Shown here piece after piece: positions 1 through 7,417 of a stretch of 9,699 nucleotides of DNA. This stretch comes from Candidatus Zixiibacteriota bacterium. GTDB taxonomy: Bacteria; Zixibacteria; MSB-5A5; JAABVY01. Positions within the stretch are counted from its first letter, which is position 1. Each line of letters begins with the position of its first letter. The stretch lies in contig JAABVY010000131.1 of NCBI GenBank assembly GCA_011777135.1, positions 5,783-15,481 of the forward strand, written 5' to 3'. The notes beneath the pieces are model-generated. The model ran no database searches and was not told the origin of the DNA. It worked only from the letters and a program-made list of their open reading frames with translations. The translations under genes were made by a program, and so were the position numbers.

Positions 1-1988
1 TAGTATCGACATATAAACCCACCGGCGATCAGCCCCGGGCAATCGAAGAATTGGCCGACGGTCTCGAGAGAAATCGGCGCTTCCAGACCCTCCTGGGTGT
101 AACCGGATCGGGCAAGACTTTTACAATGGCCAATGTGATTCAGAAGTATGGGCGTCCGGCACTGGTCATCTCCCACAATAAGACCCTGGCCGCTCAGCTT
201 TATGGTGAATTCAAGGCATATTTTCCCAATAATGCGGTGGAATACTTTATCTCATATTACGATTATTATCAGCCTGAAGCATATATACCTGTAACGGATA
301 CGTATATTGAAAAAGATACCTCGATAAATGATGATATTGACAGGCTCAGGCTTCGGGCCACGGCATCCCTCCTGCAGCGGGAGGATGTTATCATTGTAGC
401 TTCGGTTTCCTGCATCTATGGCATCGGATCACCCCAAAATTATAAAGAACAAATGGCCTTTGTGAAGAAAGGCGAGACACGAGATCGCGATGAACTCCTG
501 CGCGATCTGATCAACATCCATTATTCACGCAATGATATCGATTTCAGCCGGGGAACATTCCGTGTACGAGGAGACAGCGTGGAAATATTTCCGGCTTATG
601 AAATCTTTCCCTACCGGGTTGAGTTTTTTGGGGATGAAGTCGAACGTATTGTCGAAATCGATCATGTCAGCGGGAAAATACGGGGGGAACAGCCCGGACT
701 GGCAATTTATCCAGCCAAGCATTTTATAACCAGCCCTAGGCAGCTGGAGGATGCGATTATAAATATAGAAAAGGAATTGGATGAAAGACTGCACGAGCTT
801 CGCAGCCAGAACAAACTTCTCGAGGCCCAGCGGCTGGAATCACGAACGAATTTTGACATCGAGATGATGCGGGAGATCGGCTATTGCAGCGGAATCGAAA
901 ACTATTCACGGCACTTGAGCGGAAGAGCGGCCGGAGAGCCGCCCTATACATTAATCGATTTCTTTCCGGATGATTTTCTGCTGATTATCGACGAATCCCA
1001 TCAGACAATTCCCCAGACTCGGGGTATGTATGCCGGCGATAGGTCGCGCAAGACCGTGCTGGTCGAGTATGGTTTCAGATTACCGTCAGCTCTCGATAAT
1101 CGCCCCCTGGTTTTCGACGAATTCGAATCACATATAAACAAATGCATCTTCATTTCCGCCACCCCTGACGAATATGAACTGGAGCGGTCGGAAGGCGTTG
1201 TCACCGAGCAGATTATTCGACCAACAGGACTGGTCGATCCGGAAATTATAGTAAAACCCCTGGCCACCCAGGTCGATGATTTAATCGAGGAGATTCGCAA
1301 GCGAGTAGCGAAAAAGGAACGGATTCTGGTTACAACACTGACCAAGCGGATGGCCGAGGACCTGACCGATTACCTTAAGAGTCTTAATGTCAGGGTGAGA
1401 TATCTGCATTCGGAGATTGATGCGATCGACAGGGTGGAAATAATCAGGGATTTGCGGCTTGCGGAATTCGATGTTTTGGTCGGAATCAACCTCCTCCGTG
1501 AAGGCCTGGATTTACCGGAGGTCTCGCTGGTGGCTATTCTGGATGCCGATAAGGAGGGTTTTCTGCGTTCCGAGAAATCCTTGATCCAGACTGCGGGAAG
1601 GGCTGCCAGGAATGTTTCCGGGCAGGTTATCCTGTATGCGGACAAGATTACCGGATCGATGCAACGGGCCATCGACGAGACCAACAGGCGAAGACGCAAG
1701 CAATTGCAATACAACGAGAAACACGACATCACCCCGGCCACAATCTTCAAGTCCCGGGATGAAATCATGAGGACTACACTGTTTGCAGATTCCCGTACAA
1801 AGGAAGAAGAGCAGGTTCTTCTTCCCGAATTTTTCAAGCATCTTGAGTATTCGGCCAAGATCAATTTTCTCAAGCAATCCATGAAGAAGGCGGCCGACAA
1901 TCTGAATTTTGAAGAGGCCACATTCTATCGGGATAAATTACGTGAGCTGGAAAGGGATCATCGAACGAAATCCAGTCAAAGACGTTAA
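1..1988 (+). CDS. uvrB: UvrB, excinuclease ABC subunit B (5' end cut off by window)
   Basis: UvrB is the damage-verification helicase of nucleotide excision repair; UvrA loads it on DNA and it recruits UvrC for incision. The reading frame is already open at base 3 and reads VSTYKPTGDQPRAIEEL, a typical UvrB N-terminus, so the TTG at 51 is internal and the real start lies upstream. Counting from the codon at base 3, 661 residues are visible. Landmarks are Walker A GVTGSGKT (K38), the DNA-clamping beta-hairpin YYDYYQPEAY (from Y85), Walker B DESH (D330-E331), helicase motif VI QTAGRAARN (R533, R536) and a C-terminal UVR/UvrC-binding helical hairpin at about 620-653. All are offset by 7 from E. 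coli UvrB numbering (673 aa), so roughly seven residues are missing. No damage or frameshift is visible. The next gene begins 16 nt after the TAA, suggesting co-transcription. Identification is certain; the upstream promoter is outside the window. Confidence 0.98.
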   Translation, partial: VSTYKPTGDQPRAIEELADGLERNRRFQTLLGVTGSGKTFTMANVIQKYGRPALVISHNKTLAAQLYGEFKAYFPNNAVEYFISYYDYYQPEAYIPVTDTYIEKDTSINDDIDRLRLRATASLLQREDVIIVASVSCIYGIGSPQNYKEQMAFVKKGETRDRDELLRDLINIHYSRNDIDFSRGTFRVRGDSVEIFPAYEIFPYRVEFFGDEVERIVEIDHVSGKIRGEQPGLAIYPAKHFITSPRQLEDAIINIEKELDERLHELRSQNKLLEAQRLESRTNFDIEMMREIGYCSGIENYSRHLSGRAAGEPPYTLIDFFPDDFLLIIDESHQTIPQTRGMYAGDRSRKTVLVEYGFRLPSALDNRPLVFDEFESHINKCIFISATPDEYELERSEGVVTEQIIRPTGLVDPEIIVKPLATQVDDLIEEIRKRVAKKERILVTTLTKRMAEDLTDYLKSLNVRVRYLHSEIDAIDRVEIIRDLRLAEFDVLVGINLLREGLDLPEVSLVAILDADKEGFLRSEKSLIQTAGRAARNVSGQVILYADKITGSMQRAIDETNRRRRKQLQYNEKHDITPATIFKSRDEIMRTTLFADSRTKEEEQVLLPEFFKHLEYSAKINFLKQSMKKAADNLNFEEATFYRDKLRELERDHRTKSSQRR

Positions 1989-1994
1989 ATATAC

Positions 1995-1999
1995 AGGAG
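1995..1999 (+). promoter_or_regulatory. Shine-Dalgarno site setting the lipoprotein start
   Basis: AGGAG lies just after the uvrB stop and 5 nt before the ATG at 2005. This supports starting the downstream gene at 2005. The longer reading that begins at 1909 would lie inside the uvrB coding sequence and would place about 32 residues ahead of a good signal peptide. Confidence 0.75.
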
Positions 2000-2004
2000 C
2001 TGGC

Positions 2005-2880
2005 ATGAACAAACTAATTATAGTCATGGTATTGACCCTGGCGGCATTTTTAATCACATTCGCATGCGATCGTTCAGTGGATCCACCTTACACCAATCCA
2101 GCCGCCATTATGGACTTGTTGGAGGTTGATGAGCTCGCACAGGAGGCTGAAGAGTTCGATTTCATTGATACAGGATCATATACCACCCTGGCGGATGCCC
2201 AATCCGGCGATTTTGGTACAACTCAATATAAGCTGGAAATTGACTCCGCATTGCTATCATATCGTGTTGATGTGGGAGATACTGTGCTTGTGGATGCTAT
2301 CTGGGCCAAGGAGGCATATGCCTATTCCCGGTATCAAATATTCTACAAGTTGACTCTTAAAAATGAAGCCGGAGATTCTGTTATGAAGCACCTGGTCACC
2401 GATTCGACCAGGGCGCGTAAAAGACATTATCTCCTTAAGCTTGGACAATCCACCCAGCCTTTTAGAGGATGGGTTTACTGGGGTACAAATATGATTTTCA
2501 ACCTGTCCCGGACTCAACCGAATATTAGATGGTTTTCAGAAGAACAGGGGGAATTGCCTAATTCAAATGAGATTATAAGGAAAACCAATATTCCGGCACT
2601 AAAGCCCGGGGATCGGATTACCGTGCAATATCAGGGATTACCGAGTGATATAGGTTATCTCAATATCAATGAAACCGGTACTACGAGGAGGATCAAATTC
2701 ACCAGGGTCAATGATGTTATCAAAGAGGCTGAATGGACAGTTTCCAGCAATTACCAGGGCAAAGATCATTTCTATTACGCAGGAGTCGAAATTTACCGTT
2801 ACACAACCTTGGGGTCGGCTGACACAACGGATACGGACTTTCTGTTTATGGGCCTGATGTATCCTATCAGCGACCAATAA
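2005..2880 (+). CDS. Unrecognised candidate lipoprotein, 291 aa
   Basis: I do not recognise this family. From ATG 2005 the protein starts with Lys3, a hydrophobic stretch (about residues 4-19) and Cys21 in the context LITFAC-DRS. This looks like a signal-peptidase II lipobox, though it is weak: Thr and Phe sit at -3 and -2, with Ala at -1. Asp22 is at +2, which in E. coli would retain a lipoprotein at the inner membrane; whether that rule holds here is unknown. Residues 30-55 are acidic and probably helical (LLEVDELAQEAEEFDF). The remainder alternates polar and hydrophobic residues with many Tyr, Thr and Val, suggesting a beta-rich extracytoplasmic domain. No catalytic motif, repeat or further membrane segment is visible. 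It follows uvrB by 16 nt with its own good ribosome binding site, so it may share the uvrB transcript, but nothing indicates a role in repair. It is probably anchored on the periplasmic side of a membrane. The existence of the gene is well supported; its function is unknown. Confidence 0.8.
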   Translation: MNKLIIVMVLTLAAFLITFACDRSVDPPYTNPAAIMDLLEVDELAQEAEEFDFIDTGSYTTLADAQSGDFGTTQYKLEIDSALLSYRVDVGDTVLVDAIWAKEAYAYSRYQIFYKLTLKNEAGDSVMKHLVTDSTRARKRHYLLKLGQSTQPFRGWVYWGTNMIFNLSRTQPNIRWFSEEQGELPNSNEIIRKTNIPALKPGDRITVQYQGLPSDIGYLNINETGTTRRIKFTRVNDVIKEAEWTVSSNYQGKDHFYYAGVEIYRYTTLGSADTTDTDFLFMGLMYPISDQ

Positions 2881-2921
2881 AATTGTGGGAACTTTCCGGA
2901 TTAATTCGTATATTATTAGAC

Positions 2922-2951
2922 TTGACATAACGGTGAAATTGATTATATAAA
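2922..2951 (+). promoter_or_regulatory. Sigma70-type promoter for the small zinc-ribbon gene
   Basis: A perfect -35 TTGACA at 2922-2927 is followed by an AT-rich -10 region. TATAAA at 2946-2951 has an 18-nt spacer and TATATA at 2944-2949 a 16-nt spacer. The start of transcription would fall near 2957, giving a leader of about 16 nt ahead of the ATG at 2974. The surrounding DNA is much more AT-rich than the flanking genes. With the terminator at 3193-3231 it frames a one-gene unit. Confidence 0.75.
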
Positions 2952-2973
2952 TATCCCATTATGGAGGAATACT

Positions 2974-3168
2974 ATGGCTAAGAAACAGACTTTTGCAGAT
3001 AAGCTGAAAAAGAAACAGGCTACGGCGAAAACCTGCCCGGTATGCAACGAGCCGATCGAATATGTTCTTATGGTTAAGTCGGTGGAGCGCGAAGACGGCA
3101 ATGGTTATAAGTTCAACCAGGATCATATCGGCATTTGCAAATGCAATGAGAAAGAAGTCTTTGCCTGA
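2974..3168 (+). CDS. Small Cys4 zinc-ribbon protein, 64 aa
   Basis: The family is not recognised, but the fold can be inferred. The first 20 residues are basic (MAKKQTFADKLKKKQATAK). A CPVC knuckle (C21, C24) is followed about 30 residues later by CKC (C55, C57), a CxxC...CxC pattern expected to bind one zinc ion. Between them lies a likely beta segment (IEYVLMVKSVE) and a charged loop. There is no signal peptide or membrane segment, so the protein is cytoplasmic. The basic tail plus zinc ribbon resembles small ribosome- or nucleic-acid-associated proteins, but that is inference. The start is well supported by GGAGG at 2963-2967, 6 nt before the ATG. The gene has its own near-consensus promoter and a strong terminator, indicating independent and probably high expression. 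It could also be a redox or metal-responsive factor. Confidence 0.88.
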   Translation: MAKKQTFADKLKKKQATAKTCPVCNEPIEYVLMVKSVEREDGNGYKFNQDHIGICKCNEKEVFA

Positions 3169-3192
3169 TAACCCGAGAATTATCTGGAATTC

Positions 3193-3231
3193 AAAACCAA
3201 GGGCTTAATCTCTCTTGGTTTTTCTTTTTTT
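3193..3231 (+). terminator. Intrinsic terminator after the zinc-ribbon gene
   Basis: AAAACCAAG (3193-3201) is complementary to CTTGGTTTT (3214-3222). A G-U and a G-C pair extend the stem to 11 bp around an 8-nt loop (3204-3211). The descending strand runs into a T-rich tract at 3219-3231 (TTTTTCTTTTTTT from 3219 to 3231). It begins 24 nt after the zinc-ribbon stop codon, as expected for Rho-independent termination. Confidence 0.88.
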
Positions 3232-3239
3232 AGAGAAAA

Positions 3240-5807
3240 TTGAATAACTTAAAAAATCGAATAATAAGGGAACTACTCCCATTCATCAACAAACCCGGGC
3301 GCTTTATCGGAAATGAAATCGGGTCTGTAAGAAGATCATGGGAGGGGCGGGTAAAAGTTGCACTTGCTTTCCCCGATCTCTATGATATTGGTATGTCCAA
3401 TCTGGGGCTTTCCATCCTATATCATATAATCAATACTTCTGAAATAGGTCATGCCGAACGGGTCTTCGCGGTTTCCGATGATGTCGCTGAGAGGATGCGT
3501 GAGAAGCAGATTCCACTTTTTTCGCTGGAATCGAAAGTGGCTGTCAGCGAATTTGATCTTCTGGGCTTTAACTCTGCCAGCGAGTTGAATTACACCAATA
3601 TTCTCTCGATGATAGATCTGGCAGGAATCCCATTGCTGGCAAAGGACCGTGACGAAAATGACCCCCTTATAGTTATAGGCGGCGGATGCGCCTTTAACCC
3701 CGAGCCATTGGCCCAATTCGCCGACTTTTTCTTCCTCGGTGATGCGGAAGAAGGCATTATGGAAATACTGGAAACAATGAATTCCAGGCTCAACCATTCG
3801 CGTGAGGAAAAACTTAAGTTTTTGGCTGAAATACAAGGTGTTTATGTCCCATCATTCTACAGAGATGAATATTCAGAGGATGGAAAATTCAGGTCCTTGA
3901 CGCCTGTCGATGATTTGGCGCCAAAAAAAATAAAGGCACGGGTCGTTCGTGAGTTAAAGAACTCATATTATCCCTCTACTCCTATGGTACCTGCTGTAGA
4001 GATCGTACACGACCGCCTGCCGGTGGAAATCATGCGCGGCTGCGGGCATGCCTGCCGTTTCTGCCAGGCAACTGTTATTTACAAACCCGCACGCAAACGT
4101 CCGGTCGATGATATCATCTCCCAGGTTATGACAAATTTGCAGAAGAGCGGATATGATGAGGTAACACTGCTCTCGCTGTCATCCGGGGACTATCCTGAAA
4201 TCGAGACCCTGGTAAGAAGATTGGTTGAAAAATTAAGAGATAAACATGTGGCTGTATCTTTGCCCTCGCTGCGCATTTCCGGATTGTCTCTGGAGCTGGG
4301 AAAGATGATCACCGAGAACAAACGCACCGGGCTGACATTTGCGCCGGAGGCCGGCACGGAACGATTGCGGAAAGTAATAAACAAACCAGTTGATGAGGAT
4401 ACTCTGACAGAAGTTCTGACCGAGGCATTCAAGCAGGGCTGGCAGACGATAAAATTGTATTTTATGATCGGGCTGCCGACTGAAACCGAAGATGATCTTC
4501 AGGGTATTGCAGATTTGATAGCAAAATTGAATCGCATTTCCGAGAAGCACAGGGGTCGAAGAAACTTTAATATCACAATCTCCCCTTACTCTCCAAAGGC
4601 GCATACTCCCTGGCAGTGGGAGCGGCAAATTAGCATAGAGGAAACCTACAAAAAAATAGATTTTCTTAAAAAGGCGATCAGGAAGCGCAATGTCCATCTC
4701 AAGTTTCATGATCCCAAAATTACCTGGCTGGAGGGGGTGCTGGGACGAGGCGACCGCAGGATTGGGGACGTTATCTTGAGGGCCTATAGGTCGGGTGCGC
4801 ATATGGATGGCTGGAGCGAGAATTTTGATTTCGAAGTATGGCAAAAGGCCTGCCGGGAGGAAGGAGTAGATCCCGAAAGATATCTGGCCGAGAGATCAAC
4901 AGGTAACCCTCTGCCATGGGATCATATCGAAAAAGGGCTTTCAAAGGAATCGCTGTTGAAGGAGTTTGCAAAATCACGAGGCCTGACTGAAGCAGTCAAA
5001 TCCCTGGACAAAGAGGAAAAACTCGAAAAAGAACCGCCCCGAAAGAAAAGAAAAGACAATGATGAGAAGATTATGTATGGCCGCGCGCCAAAAGTTCAAA
5101 AAGTACAAACTCCAACCACAGTACCACAAAGCCGTTTGAGAATCAAATGGGGACGAAGCGGTCTGGCGCGTTTCCTTTCACATCTGGATAATATGAAAGC
5201 GATTGAACGAGCACTTCGAAGGGCTAATCTTCCATTCAGTTTTAGTCAGGGATTCAGGCCCAAACCGAAAATCAGCTATGGCCCGCCCCTTTCGCTGGGT
5301 TTTACATCTGAAGCCGAATATTTTGATATTCAGCTGGATGTGCCAGTTCATGACTACATGCTCGGTAATCTGAGTCGGGAATTTCCGCCTGATTTCAATC
5401 TGCTGGGCACCAAATCTCTGCTGGGCAAAACACAATCGCTATCCTCACAACTTAATCTGGCAGTGTATGAAGTTGATTTGCCGGTTGATATTGAAGATCT
5501 GAAAGAAAAATGTAGTCAAATTCTTGAAGCTTCTGAACTGCATTTCCAGCGCGAAACCAAGTCGGGCTTTGTGGATGTTGAGGGGCGTAAAGCGATTATT
5601 GATCTAACCTGCGAGGAAACCGATAACGGCAATAACAGGTTGACGATGAAAACCGGAATGGCCGATCTTGGTTTTATAAAGCCTCTGGAATTACTGCAAC
5701 ATGGATTCGAGCTTCCCCCGAATCTCCTCTCCGAACTGGAAATTCACAGAAAAGGCATGTATCGCATGGAGAATTGTAATTTAATAGACCCCTTCGACTT
5801 ACTCTGA
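3240..5807 (+). CDS. Radical SAM protein, TIGR03960-type fused to TIGR03936/DUF2344, 855 aa
   Basis: This is a radical S-adenosylmethionine protein of unknown substrate. Residues about 1-250 form an N-terminal region typical of this family (ALAFPDLYDIGMSNLGL; VIGGGCAFNPEPLAQFADFF); it resembles the B12-binding-type folds ahead of many radical SAM domains, but no DxHxxG cobalamin motif is visible. The radical SAM core begins at CGHACRFC (C268, C272, C275), a CxxxCxxC cluster site for [4Fe-4S], and continues to about residue 480 with FAPEAGTERLR and YFMIGLPTE. A Lys/Glu-rich linker at about 560-628 leads to a second module (about 632-855; RIKWGRSGLARFLSHLDNM, FSQGFRPKPKISYGPPLSLG) matching TIGR03936/DUF2344, which many bacteria encode as a separate gene. 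The TTG start at 3240 is chosen because an in-frame TAG lies at 3231-3233 and the family N-terminus follows at once; the ribosome site is only a weak AGAGAA (3232-3237). The gene ends in tandem TGA codons. The families are often found beside rng and rplU; neither is seen here. Identification is confident, function open. Confidence 0.93.
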   Translation: MNNLKNRIIRELLPFINKPGRFIGNEIGSVRRSWEGRVKVALAFPDLYDIGMSNLGLSILYHIINTSEIGHAERVFAVSDDVAERMREKQIPLFSLESKVAVSEFDLLGFNSASELNYTNILSMIDLAGIPLLAKDRDENDPLIVIGGGCAFNPEPLAQFADFFFLGDAEEGIMEILETMNSRLNHSREEKLKFLAEIQGVYVPSFYRDEYSEDGKFRSLTPVDDLAPKKIKARVVRELKNSYYPSTPMVPAVEIVHDRLPVEIMRGCGHACRFCQATVIYKPARKRPVDDIISQVMTNLQKSGYDEVTLLSLSSGDYPEIETLVRRLVEKLRDKHVAVSLPSLRISGLSLELGKMITENKRTGLTFAPEAGTERLRKVINKPVDEDTLTEVLTEAFKQGWQTIKLYFMIGLPTETEDDLQGIADLIAKLNRISEKHRGRRNFNITISPYSPKAHTPWQWERQISIEETYKKIDFLKKAIRKRNVHLKFHDPKITWLEGVLGRGDRRIGDVILRAYRSGAHMDGWSENFDFEVWQKACREEGVDPERYLAERSTGNPLPWDHIEKGLSKESLLKEFAKSRGLTEAVKSLDKEEKLEKEPPRKKRKDNDEKIMYGRAPKVQKVQTPTTVPQSRLRIKWGRSGLARFLSHLDNMKAIERALRRANLPFSFSQGFRPKPKISYGPPLSLGFTSEAEYFDIQLDVPVHDYMLGNLSREFPPDFNLLGTKSLLGKTQSLSSQLNLAVYEVDLPVDIEDLKEKCSQILEASELHFQRETKSGFVDVEGRKAIIDLTCEETDNGNNRLTMKTGMADLGFIKPLELLQHGFELPPNLLSELEIHRKGMYRMENCNLIDPFDLL

Positions 5808-5840
5808 TGACTAATAAATCTTCAGTGAAAATTAAATTTG

Positions 5841-5869
5841 TTGAAATATTTTTATCTCAGGGGTATAAT
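5841..5869 (+). promoter_or_regulatory. Near-consensus sigma70-type promoter for the PASTA-rpe operon
   Basis: TTGAAA (5841-5846, five of six consensus bases) is followed after exactly 17 nt by a perfect TATAAT (5864-5869). Transcription would start near 5876, leaving a leader of about 20 nt before the ATG at 5897. It lies in an AT-rich 89-nt gap between two same-strand genes, so it creates a new transcription unit. Confidence 0.8.
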
Positions 5870-5896
5870 ATCTAGAGTTGAAACAACGGGAATTAT

Positions 5897-6673
5897 ATGC
5901 CTACAGACAAGATACATATACCGGATTTTAAGAAACTGATAAAACCGTCTCTTAAGGCGTTAAAATATATAGGAATAGTGTTAGCCGTTGGGATCGTCAT
6001 TTTCTTGCTTTTCGACAATATCATAATGCCGGCTTACACACGTCACGGCACAGAATATCCTCTCCCCGATATAGTTAACATGTCCTTTGAAGACGCTGAA
6101 AAAATAGCGAAACGCTATGATTTTCAGATAGCTATTCAGGGCCGTCAGGCATCCCCCAGTATTCCGGAAGGAACAGTATTGTCTCAGGTTCCCTCGCCGG
6201 GGACTCAGATCAAGGAGAACCGTGTAGTCAAAGTCATTATCTCGGCGGGTGAACAAATGGTTGAAGTTCCTGAACTCGCAAGATATTCAGTGCGTCAGGC
6301 GGAACTGGAGCTGCCCGAATTCGGGCTGAAAGTGGGTAACTATTATTGGGCTGAAACTGATACGCTGGCTAATGATGTCATTGCATATACTGTGCCACCC
6401 TCAGGCTCTCTGGTCCCACGTGGCTCAGGTATCGATCTTTATATAAATCGCGGACTTGAGTCGGATGAAGGTTATATGCCCAAGGTGCTCGGAAAACCGC
6501 TGGACGAGGCCCTGGCTCTTCTGGATTCGCTGGGTTTCCCTGAACCACGGGTGGAATATGTGACTAATCCATTGCTCCTGCCGCAAATTATCACATACCA
6601 GCATCCAGCTGCGGGCACAAAATCCATAATCGATTCGACGGATATCTTTTTGGTGGTACCGGTGGGTGAATGA
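5897..6673 (+). CDS. Membrane-anchored triple-PASTA protein without kinase domain, 258 aa
   Basis: The protein has a short basic cytoplasmic tail (residues 1-23; no kinase motifs), one transmembrane helix (about 24-43) and an extracytoplasmic part made of three PASTA repeats (about 54-118, 121-187 and 193-257). The repeats show the family pattern of a V/LPD/E-L/I-V entry, a helix with xxAExxL (FEDAEKIAKRY, SVRQAELEL, PLDEALALL) and an ending of P-x-x-G-x-x-V/L-x-x-G (QVPSPGTQIKEN; TVPPSGSLVPRGS; QHPAAGTKS). In known proteins PASTA domains bind muropeptides, beta-lactams or partner proteins, most often in PrkC/PknB Ser/Thr kinases and some penicillin-binding proteins. A standalone form probably acts as an envelope sensor or scaffold; that is inference. 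Its stop codon overlaps the rpe start (ATGA), so the two are translationally coupled. The ribosome site is weak (CGGGA). ATG 5897 is preferred because it places a short basic tail before the membrane helix. Confidence 0.92.
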   Translation: MPTDKIHIPDFKKLIKPSLKALKYIGIVLAVGIVIFLLFDNIIMPAYTRHGTEYPLPDIVNMSFEDAEKIAKRYDFQIAIQGRQASPSIPEGTVLSQVPSPGTQIKENRVVKVIISAGEQMVEVPELARYSVRQAELELPEFGLKVGNYYWAETDTLANDVIAYTVPPSGSLVPRGSGIDLYINRGLESDEGYMPKVLGKPLDEALALLDSLGFPEPRVEYVTNPLLLPQIITYQHPAAGTKSIIDSTDIFLVVPVGE

Positions 6674-7332
6674 TGATAAAACTGGCGCCATCGATACTGG
6701 GAGCTGACTTCGGCCATCTGGAAGAAGAAATCATCAAAACTAATGAATCCGGCTGCGACTGGATTCATCTGGATATCATGGACGGCCATCTGGTGCCGAA
6801 TATCAGCTTCGGCCCGGAAATTGTGAAATATGTAAAATCCAAATCGGATCTATTCCTGGATTCGCATTTGATGATCTCAAATCCTGAAAAATATCTTGAG
6901 GTCTATGCCGAGGCTGGAAGCGATCTTATCGTCATCCATTACGAGATAGAATATGACAAAATCCCGCTCTTGAAGAAGATCAGAAATTTGGGCAGAAAGG
7001 CCGGAATCAGCATAAATCCGCATACACCCTTTGAGGCAATCCTGGATATCCTGGAATATTGTGATTTGATCCTGATTATGACAGTGCATCCGGGTTTCGC
7101 CGGGCAGAAATTTATGGGCCAGGTGGTGCCGAAAATCAAGCAGGCCCGTGAATATATAGATTCCAACAAGCTGAATGTTGAAATTGAGGTTGACGGCGGG
7201 ATCAGCATGAAAACGGCCGAAAAGGTCATAGATGCAGGGGCCGATATTCTGGTGGCCGGATCGGCCTTCTATAAATCCGGAAATTACCGCGAATTCACAC
7301 AAAAAATAAAGGATTTGGCCGAAAAATCCTAA
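6670..7332 (+). CDS. rpe: Ribulose-phosphate 3-epimerase, 220 aa
   Basis: Rpe interconverts ribulose 5-phosphate and xylulose 5-phosphate in the pentose phosphate or Calvin pathway; it is a cytoplasmic metal-dependent TIM barrel. Family motifs run in order: LAPSILGADFGHL near the N-terminus, HLDIMDGH (metal ligands H33 and D35, with the DGH following), DSHLM (H66), MTVHPGFAGQKF (phosphate-binding region, 137-148) and IEVDGGIS (D175, the acid/base and metal residue), then GADILVAGSAFY at the phosphate site. Length is normal for the family. The start ATG at 6670 shares ATGA with the TGA of the PASTA gene; a second ATG follows at once (6673), so the exact start is uncertain by one codon. The upstream GGTGGGTG gives only a weak ribosome site, consistent with translational coupling. 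Beyond the stop there is an 85-nt gap holding the next promoter; no convincing terminator was found. Confidence 0.97.
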   Translation: MMIKLAPSILGADFGHLEEEIIKTNESGCDWIHLDIMDGHLVPNISFGPEIVKYVKSKSDLFLDSHLMISNPEKYLEVYAEAGSDLIVIHYEIEYDKIPLLKKIRNLGRKAGISINPHTPFEAILDILEYCDLILIMTVHPGFAGQKFMGQVVPKIKQAREYIDSNKLNVEIEVDGGISMKTAEKVIDAGADILVAGSAFYKSGNYREFTQKIKDLAEKS

Positions 7333-7364
7333 TTCCAACTTTTTAGCTCCCCTTTAAAAATAGC

Positions 7365-7392
7365 TTGCAATATCAGGATTATATAATATATT
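7365..7392 (+). promoter_or_regulatory. Probable sigma70-type promoter for ffh-rpsP-khpA-rimM
   Basis: TTGCAA (7365-7370) and TATATT (7387-7392) are separated by 16 nt in an AT-rich gap. Each matches the consensus at four to five positions. A perfect TATAAT also occurs at 7382-7387 but has no acceptable -35 at the right distance. Either would give a leader of about 20-25 nt before the ffh ATG. The call is weaker than the other two promoters in the window. Confidence 0.55.
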
Positions 7393-7417
7393 TCCGGTTT
7401 GTTTAAGAAGGATTTTT

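Noticed and set aside
51..1988. uvrB starting at the TTG at 51
   Set aside because: The frame is open to base 3 and the upstream residues match the conserved UvrB N-terminus, so the gene runs off the left edge of the window.
1909..2004. Longer form of the lipoprotein gene starting at 1909 inside uvrB
   Set aside because: It would overlap uvrB by 80 bases and bury the signal peptide; the ATG at 2005 has a good ribosome site and begins directly with a signal sequence.
2881..2921. Possible terminator after the lipoprotein gene (GGAACTTTCC)
   Set aside because: The inverted repeat has only a 2-nt loop and no T-tract; it cannot form a useful hairpin.
6408..6431. LVPRGS in the second PASTA repeat, identical to the thrombin cleavage site used in cloning vectors
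   Set aside because: It fits the normal PASTA ending (VPxGSxVxL), the flanking DNA is native and no other vector sequence is present, so it is a coincidence and not contamination.
7340..7360. Possible hairpin TTTTTA...TAAAAA after rpe as a terminator
   Set aside because: The stem is all A-T pairs with no following T-tract, so it would be too weak for intrinsic termination.
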